Positions 57,401 to 64,000 of a stretch of DNA of 64,000 bases are shown here, one piece after another. Below the pieces are notes generated by a model. The model was not told the DNA's origin. It made no database searches and saw nothing but the letters and a program-made list of their open reading frames with translations. The DNA lies in NCBI RefSeq assembly GCF_021347895.1, contig NC_067126.1, positions 35,104,482-35,168,481 on the forward strand, in the 5' to 3' direction. Source of the DNA: Acanthochromis polyacanthus (taxonomy: Eukaryota > Chordata > Actinopteri > Pomacentridae). Numbering within the stretch: position 1 is the first letter of the stretch; every line of letters begins with the position of its first letter. Position numbers and translations under genes: made by a program.

Positions 57401-58499
57401 AGAAGGTGAAGGGTGAGTGGAAAGAGAGGCGTGGACTTCATAGATTTTATGAAGATAGATTTTAGAGCAGTAAGAGATTATTTTCATTTAGAAAAACTTC
57501 TAAATATGTAAGCTTTATACATCGAGATTAGTTTTTTAGGGGTAAAGTTTGACAATTTTCATCATCTTGGCTATAAAACCATCTTGGTCAAGAAAACAAC
57601 GCTGACAGCCCGCAGAAAAAATACGGGAATGGAAGCGGACAGGAGTTTCAAGTCAGATGTTTGGTGACCCATCCATCCACCCCAACCTCCTCCTTTGCTG
57701 ATTTGTAGCTGTAAAATACCGTCATGCTACTTTCTCCTCCTTGAGCTGCTAGAGGTTTAATCTCTAGATCTTAATATATATTGTTTTTGGACTTCTACTC
57801 CAACAAGTTCTGCTTCTGTTTTCCTTGTGAGCACAACGTAAAGTGTGGCACATCTAAAAATTTCAGTATTTTAGCTTTTCAGCGTTGCGGTGAGAAGGTA
57901 TAAAAACAATGTTTGGAAATGATTGTCTCGGAAAATTTAACTCTTGCTCCCAAAAACGTGAATTTAGTAGAACAGCATGTTTCAGTTTCGTCAACATTTA
58001 TGCACAAGTTGTCCAACAGAGTTACAATATTTAGCCCAAGTGTGCTAATCAGTAAATTATGAATCCAGATGGGCTGTTCAAAGGGTTAAAAGTGAACATA
58101 AATGCTCTGTAATATCTGGCAGTGGGTTGGCTATCGCACTGTGCAGATTAAAGTATTATTTCTGCATCAGTTCTTCCAGAGTGACGGTGAAAGTTTGACT
58201 GTGATCCATTTCTGCAGCGTTCCGGGGCTTCACCTTATTTGTCACATTTGGGGTTTTTCCAGGGTAAAAGTCTGAGGAGCTCCAGACTGTGGTGGATTAG
58301 TTTTATCCAGGACGCTTTTGGACGTCTGTATGTGATCCAGGTTATCAGCTGGTTTCTGAGGAGACTGAAACAGAATGAGGGACCAGTGAACGCTGCAGGA
58401 TGATGACAGCAGCACCTGCCTGCACTCTGCTCTGTTTGTGTGTTCGCTCTGAAAGGCATGAGACAGCCGCTTCCCGGTTTCCATGCCAACCTTGCGACG
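51426..58499. other. Gene-free stretch
   Basis: No coding exon recognised. There is a (CA)n run at about 54401-54419. 54130-54400 is of higher complexity and could be conserved non-coding DNA; this is a guess from texture only. Confidence 0.5.
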
Positions 58500-58692
58500 G
58501 GGCTGTTCACGTTGGAGCATGCTCAGTTTGCCCCCCTCCCCTCCTTCCCCGGTAACAATAGCCAGTGAGAGGCTCACGCTCGTACATGCACTCTCCTCCA
58601 GCTCACAGTGGGAGCGAGGCGGAGAGGAGAGGCTTCCTGCTGAGGTTTCCTGAGCTCCAAACACGCACAGCGACCAACAAAACACAGCAACG
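58500..58692 (+). promoter_or_regulatory. Second candidate promoter / non-coding first exon
   Basis: A GC-rich patch with CCCCCCTCCCCTCCTTCCCC (58530-58550), then a purine-rich GAGCGAGGCGGAGAGGAGAG exon-like stretch and a consensus donor ACG|GTGAGT with GT at 58693. It has the same form as the 38.1-kb candidate and the same strand, so the two may be alternative first exons of one gene to the right. The 244-residue minus ORF overlapping it has no recognised domain. Confidence 0.3.
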
Positions 58693-61600
58693 GTGAGTTT
58701 CCATCTAATACCCTTGTATATTTTCAAGCTTTTATGGTGAAGAGTTTGTAGCATCTGTAGCTGGAGGAGAGAGCTGTGGAGTGGAAAAACTAGAGCTAAA
58801 GAGGAAGCATGTGCTGTGCTTTGTAAGTGACAGGACTGCAGAATGTCATCATTATACTCAGGTATCCCACCCATGTTTGAGCTTTGGGAGGAATCTTTTG
58901 CCTTTAGGGTTTTTTTTAATGAATGGTGAAGGCAGGTTATTCCGCTGAATCGGAGGTGTAGTAGTTGACAAAGCATGCATCGCTCAATAATTCATGCAGC
59001 CTTGTATGGAGAGAAGTCAGGGATGACAGCAGGTGTAATGTGATGCTTTGCATGGACACAGATGGGCTCTTGTCACAGTGCAGCGCAATTTACAGCCTTC
59101 TATCTCCTTCATGCTGCATATCAGACATTTTACTGCCTGCTGTTTGAATGCTCACTTCACCTGAAGATAAAAGTCAAAACGTGGAAAGTCTTTCCTTCAG
59201 AATAAACACAAGTGTGACAGAGAGGCTCATCCGTCTCTGAAATGTTATATGATCCACTAGAAGAGGGAATGTGAGGAGCTTCATGCCTGGCTGGCTCTAT
59301 AAAATGTAGTACACGAGTGTGTGTGGTCCGTCTGCCTACCAGCAGGAAAGATGTCTTCGATATCCTCCCGTAGTCATTTCTCTCTCTGAGGCGCACTTAC
59401 GGATTCCCTACCCGCCTCCCACAAGATTAATTATTGTGGCTGATAAATTCCTGGCTGGTCGATAGAGTATTCCTCTGCATCCGGCCGCCTCTTGTGTTTG
59501 TGTTTGTAGAGCAGCACGAAGATCGACTGGCTGGTTTGTGGTTTCATGTGTAAACTAGAGGAGCAGGGATGGGCTGGAAAACATGTTTTTCATCACAGAG
59601 CAAACGCATGAAAGGAAATCTGTCTGGTTTACTGATATTCTTGACTGCATGGCATTAAAAAAAGGCCTTTACCTGACTTATTTAACTATGGTTTTGTGTG
59701 ACTCAATAGCTGAGGGGTTCGGCCACAAATGGGAGCTGCACCCGCTACTCTTTTGGTGAATGAGGAGTTATTTTTTTTGAAGAGAAAAGGTCTGCATTCT
59801 GAACAAACACAACAAACACAAAAGTCAGCCTTTAAAATCGAATATCCCATGTTTTAAGCTGTGAAATTCTGTAGTTGGACTGCTGGTGTGGTGACCACTT
59901 TAGACTTTTAGATGCACAGTTCAAGTGTCCTCCATTCTAGTTAATTTATCACCAACTTTTTGGATAAATCAATTAATCGGTTTGTCATTTTTTTCAGAAA
60001 AATAGGTTTAATTCCGTGATTCCATCTTCTTAAATAGGATTATTTAATGACATTTTATGACAGTAAACTGGATGTCTTTGAGTTGTGGACAATTCAACAC
60101 ATTAGGATGTAGTTTTCTGGGAGACACTGGCAGACTTTTTTTTAAATTAATCATCTGTGCAGATTCTAGATCATCCAAGTCATGGAGCAGCTGGACTTCT
60201 CTTTTAGGTCCTTGAAGACCTTTTACCTCTCATTCAAGTTCATTTTTAGTCCTTTCTTTTATAATTTTCTGGCATTTTGTAGCTCAAACAGCTAATTCAT
60301 TAATTGAGAAAATAACCTGTAGTTGCAGCTTTAATGCCAATGCCTCCAAGCAGCAAGTCCTCTGTTCGATTTCCAGAAAACTGGCACCTTTACAGCATGT
60401 CAGAGATGCTCTTTAAACCCTACATTTATTATCCCTCTATGCTGAAGTTATCCAGTAAAGCTGAAAATGCAAAAAAAAAAGCACTACAAGTTTTGTTTTA
60501 ATGCAAGAAACTGCTAACTTTCATTCACCTGCCATGTTGTAGTAGCTGTTTAAATTCCAAAATAACATCCAGAAATGTAAAAAAAATCTGAATAATTACA
60601 TTTATTCTCATAATAATATGCAGAAAGAACATATACTTGATGTTTTGTGTGGCTCAAAGCTCTATTGATACATTTTTTGGGGCCATTTATGCTCTTTGTA
60701 AAGTTTGTTATCCATGTGGAACGGATGCATTACATGGAATAAGTCCAGTATTTACTCTGAATATCCATCTCTTTGTTTGTCTGTTGTTTGGTGCTTTCCA
60801 GACAGTTGAAGATAGTTTATCAGGTACCTACTGCTGCTGATGAGCGCTGAGACTGACCCAAGCACTAAATGTGTCATAAAAGCAAATCTATGAGCTAAAA
60901 GGCGCTAAAAACGCTCTTAGAGGTGGTTAAAACTCTCTGTAGATTCATCGCTGAGATGGATCCTTCTTTCATTAGTCAGATGTAAAATTATTGCCAGCTT
61001 CATTTCACTCAATCCCCTGTTCAGTTAATTGATTCGCCATTGAGCTGCCTGTCTGGAACATGGGAGGAGAAACACGCTGCACATCGCCTGAAACTTCAGC
61101 CGAGGTGACGAATAAAAGACGAGAGGAGGCGACGCATGGAAGGGCCCAGAGAAAAGAGAGGAGGAGCAGAAAATGGAGAGTTGTAGAGTGATGGGAGAGA
61201 GAGCGAGAGAAAGCTCTTTCACCCTGCGGGAAATTGGAAAATAAATTGAGTTGACATAGGCAGGTTTGCATAGAGGTATTGATGCTGTGGAGGAGAGAGG
61301 TTTGGCCTCCAAGGTTCAGGCGAGGCTAATCATCTCCATATCCACCGATTAGGATGACCGAAAGGCTTCCCGGGGTTAGCAATTAGCAGTTTCCATCTGA
61401 TACAGTCCAGCGTGGTTTCATCTTCAGCTCTGTGCTAATTAAGCATCACTTCGATTTGTCCTTTAGTCAAAACCAGAACAGGAAACCTAATTTAAGGAGC
61501 AGCAGCTGTTTTGAGCCCATCTGAAGAAGAGATGTGGTTGTTATTGCAGCTTTCTGTCCAAGTGCCTTCTTTTAATTTGGTGCTGCTGAAGAGGCACTCA

Positions 61601-62082
61601 GTCTGGGATGTCAGGTTGGATTTTTCAGAGGTGAGAGTGTTTCAATGTGACACTTCTCTGATGGGAGGAATTTAATCTCTTCCTTCTATCTTCATTACTT
61701 TCTCCTGCTTCTTTCTTTTCAGTGCTAGGAGGATTTTGGAGAGTTTGGGCCACATTTGTGGTTTTAAACTCGTCACATTTGGAGATATGTGTTGATAGTT
61801 TGGACCGATCAGAAGCCTGCTGTGTCTTGAGAGCATAATTCAGAATTGTGACTGTTATTTCTGGTATCGTTGCGGTAATGTTATCTGTATTTAGAACCAA
61901 CAAGAATGACTTCTGGATGTTTCTGTAAAACCTTAATCCATACTGAAACAGTGTTTTTTTTTTAAATTCTAGTGTCAAAATCTAAAAAAGCAAAATATGT
62001 TAAGATGCAGATAATTTCATATCATGGTATACTACACTTATAATAGTAGTAGTGTAAATAGTTTTTTTTTTAAATTATTTAA
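58693..62082. other. Gene-free stretch
   Basis: AT-rich, with no recognised exon, RNA gene or defined repeat; only short ORFs. Confidence 0.5.
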
Positions 62083-62212
62083 CCTCCTAAGACCCGAGCT
62101 TTGGTTTGGTTTGCATTTTAGTATTTTTCTACTTACCTGGGATAAGGAGTGACCAATAAATATAATCACTGGATAATATCTAATATCTGATTATTTTGTT
62201 TATTACATTTGC

Positions 62213-62258
<46 letters not shown>

Positions 62259-62424
62259 CTAGATTTACATTGATATTACTATTATTATTATTATTATTTT
62301 TGTAGTAGTGGTTGAAGTAGTAATCTTAGTATTATTATTATTAGTATTAACAATATGCCCTTTTGGGGGAAAAAATCAAAAAACAAAAACATGTCCACAT
62401 ATGTGGATGTCAGGTCTTAAGAGG
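62083..62424. mobile_element. TTAA-flanked piggyBac-type MITE (342 bp)
   Basis: Terminal inverted repeats are CCTCCTAAGACC (62083-62094) and GGTCTTAAGAGG (62413-62424), which match at 11 of 12 positions. TTAA lies immediately outside both ends (62079-62082 and 62425-62428). TTAA duplication with CC-starting short TIRs is the signature of piggyBac elements. The interior is non-coding and holds a (TA)n run (62214-62254) and ATT-rich microsatellite DNA (62278-62345). Confidence 0.8.
62214..62254. repeat. (TA)n microsatellite
   Basis: About 20 TA units inside the piggyBac-type MITE; expected to be length-variable. Confidence 0.95.
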
Positions 62425-62428
62425 TTAA

Positions 62429-64000
62429 AAGTGTAAAAAATATTTTTTTTGCACAATTTACAGTTATTTACAGCTTTTCACAGTTTAAAAATAATAATAC
62501 AGACAATAGCTAGAGTATAGTTTATATATTAATCTCAAAAACTAGACTAAGACTGTCCACATAAAAAATGTGATTTTAAAAAATACTGATACGTTCTGTT
62601 ATATGTTCTGTAATTTTATATAATTTTTTCAATTTTTTTAACATTACAAGACTCTGTTTTTTCTTGACAAACTTCCTAAGTGTTTAATAGAAAGACAATA
62701 ATTAAAAAGACTAAAGCTTCAGTAAAAATGACAAATTGTTAAAGCAGCGAGATAAAAACGGACCATAAACAAAGAGCATTAAAATAGTCTGACCGTAAAA
62801 CAGAAGAATTGGGTCTTTAAACACATTTATATATCACACATTCATAACTTCCAGTTAATAAAATAACGTTTTAAGAGACTAAAGATGTTTCCTGATGTAG
62901 TAACTCTGAACTCCTTCCAGCATCTAAACCTTCAGAGCTCCTGAAGGTTTAGATGTTAGTCAGTTCTCTGTAAACTGAGGTGACAGATGATCAATGGCTC
63001 TCCATCCCTTTTCATTTCATCCCTCCCCCTCGCTGCTAATCATCACATCCCTCCAGCTCTCCCCTTTCATCGCTATCATCCCTCCTTCTCCACCTTCCTC
63101 CTGAAAAACCTCCTCCTCTTCCTCTCCCCTTGGTTTAAGCCAATTACCACCATGTCCTTGGCTGGTGGAGGAGAAAGAAGAGGGGCTTTTCCTGCTTCTC
63201 TCTCTTCTTTCATTCCCTCCCTCTCTTAGAGAAGGCGTGAGTCATCGTGACATCCAGAAGGGCTTCAGCGGATTCCTCGTTTCGCCTGAATCTGAGTCGA
63301 TAATCAGGCCTTGATGAATCTCTGATGGCTCCTTGTTAATGGCGACAATCGGACGACTAGAAAGGCTTTTTGAAATCGTTGACAGCCTTCAGTGAGGTCA
63401 GGGTTCAGCATCGATCCCGAGAGAAAGGAGGCGAGAACATGAGGGAACTTTAAAAAAACAGGTCATTATTTTTTGAAAAGATACTCTTTAATTACAAACC
63501 ATCCAGAAAAACTACGCGCTAATACAGCCAGTGGCTTCTTTCACTTATTTTTAGCTTGGCAATCGGCCAAAGAGAGACTTTTATTTTGTAATTTTAGTCA
63601 TTCAGGTGATCTAGAGCGCTGAAAAAGGTGGAATTTCTGTTCATTTTACACAAAAATAGACAACAATTGGATTAAAGTCAGAAAAAGAAGGTTTTGACAG
63701 ATATTTTTGTGTAGTTTGGTGTGGATCTGCAGATATTTGTTCCATCTCTATGAATGAATTGAATCAAACCAACAGATTCATGCGTTAGGGTGCGATTTTT
63801 GGAGCTTTGGCCACCAAATGATCGTCCACAACAACCGATATGAGTTTCTATATTATTGTTCATGTTTCATGTGACTTTCATTTCTATTTTTAAGGGTTGA
63901 TTAAGTTGGTAGTTGGATCAGTGGGGAAGTAATTAAATTTTTTTGCTTGACTTTCAGTCAAGGAGTCATTTTTATTTTGTGTGTTTTTTTTTCCATTCAG
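62429..64000. other. Gene-free right edge
   Basis: AT-rich with a pyrimidine-rich patch (63005-63230). No exon was identified. The last bases (TTTTTTTTTCCATTCAG at the window end) resemble a splice acceptor, so an exon could begin just outside. Confidence 0.4.

Noticed and set aside
58242..58976. A 244-residue minus ORF as a gene
   Set aside because: No domain, low complexity in parts, and it runs antisense over a purine/pyrimidine-rich candidate promoter. No start context or splice evidence.

Overview
This window is nuclear DNA of a ray-finned fish, most likely a percomorph/acanthomorph teleost. The evidence is spliced vertebrate genes with GT-AG introns, AT-rich intergenic DNA, CpG-rich promoters, GT and TAGA microsatellites, and remnants of teleost-type transposons (Tc1/mariner, RTE-like and other LINE fragments, piggyBac-type MITEs, a solo-LTR-like block). 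No tRNA, rRNA or CRISPR was seen.

Three protein-coding genes can be reconstructed exon by exon, with conserved intron phases. (1) xk on the + strand has three exons (5268-5512, 17176-17438, 18715-19649) and encodes 480 residues, a multi-pass XK/XKR-family membrane protein. (2) dynlt3 on the - strand has five coding exons between 23555 and 21930 and encodes 115 residues, a Tctex-1-type dynein light chain. (3) eaf2 on the - strand has six coding exons between 30761 and 25777 and encodes 252 residues, an ELL-associated transcription elongation factor. xk and dynlt3 are convergent: their predicted poly(A) signals are about 190 bp apart, with a CTCF-like motif nearby. dynlt3 and eaf2 run in the same direction. 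In humans XK, CYBB and DYNLT3 are neighbours on Xp, whereas EAF2 is on chromosome 3. Here no cybb lies between xk and dynlt3, and eaf2 is next door. The three genes share no evident pathway; the link is genomic.

Layout: 1-440 holds a possible terminal exon of an unidentified minus-strand gene. 440-5000 is gene-free DNA with several DNA-transposon remnants. 5000-20840 is xk, whose 11.7-kb first intron carries a LINE fragment and a G-rich block. 21000-23640 is dynlt3 and 24260-30900 is eaf2. 30900-64000 has no recognisable coding exon. It contains repeats, an RTE-like copy with a nested TIR element, a ~280-bp tandem repeat, a TTAA-flanked MITE, and two GC-rich blocks (about 38030-38204 and 58500-58692) that look like promoters with non-coding first exons ending in GTGAGT donors. 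These suggest a + strand gene whose coding part lies beyond the right edge, but this is inference. No new biological system was found that the evidence supports.
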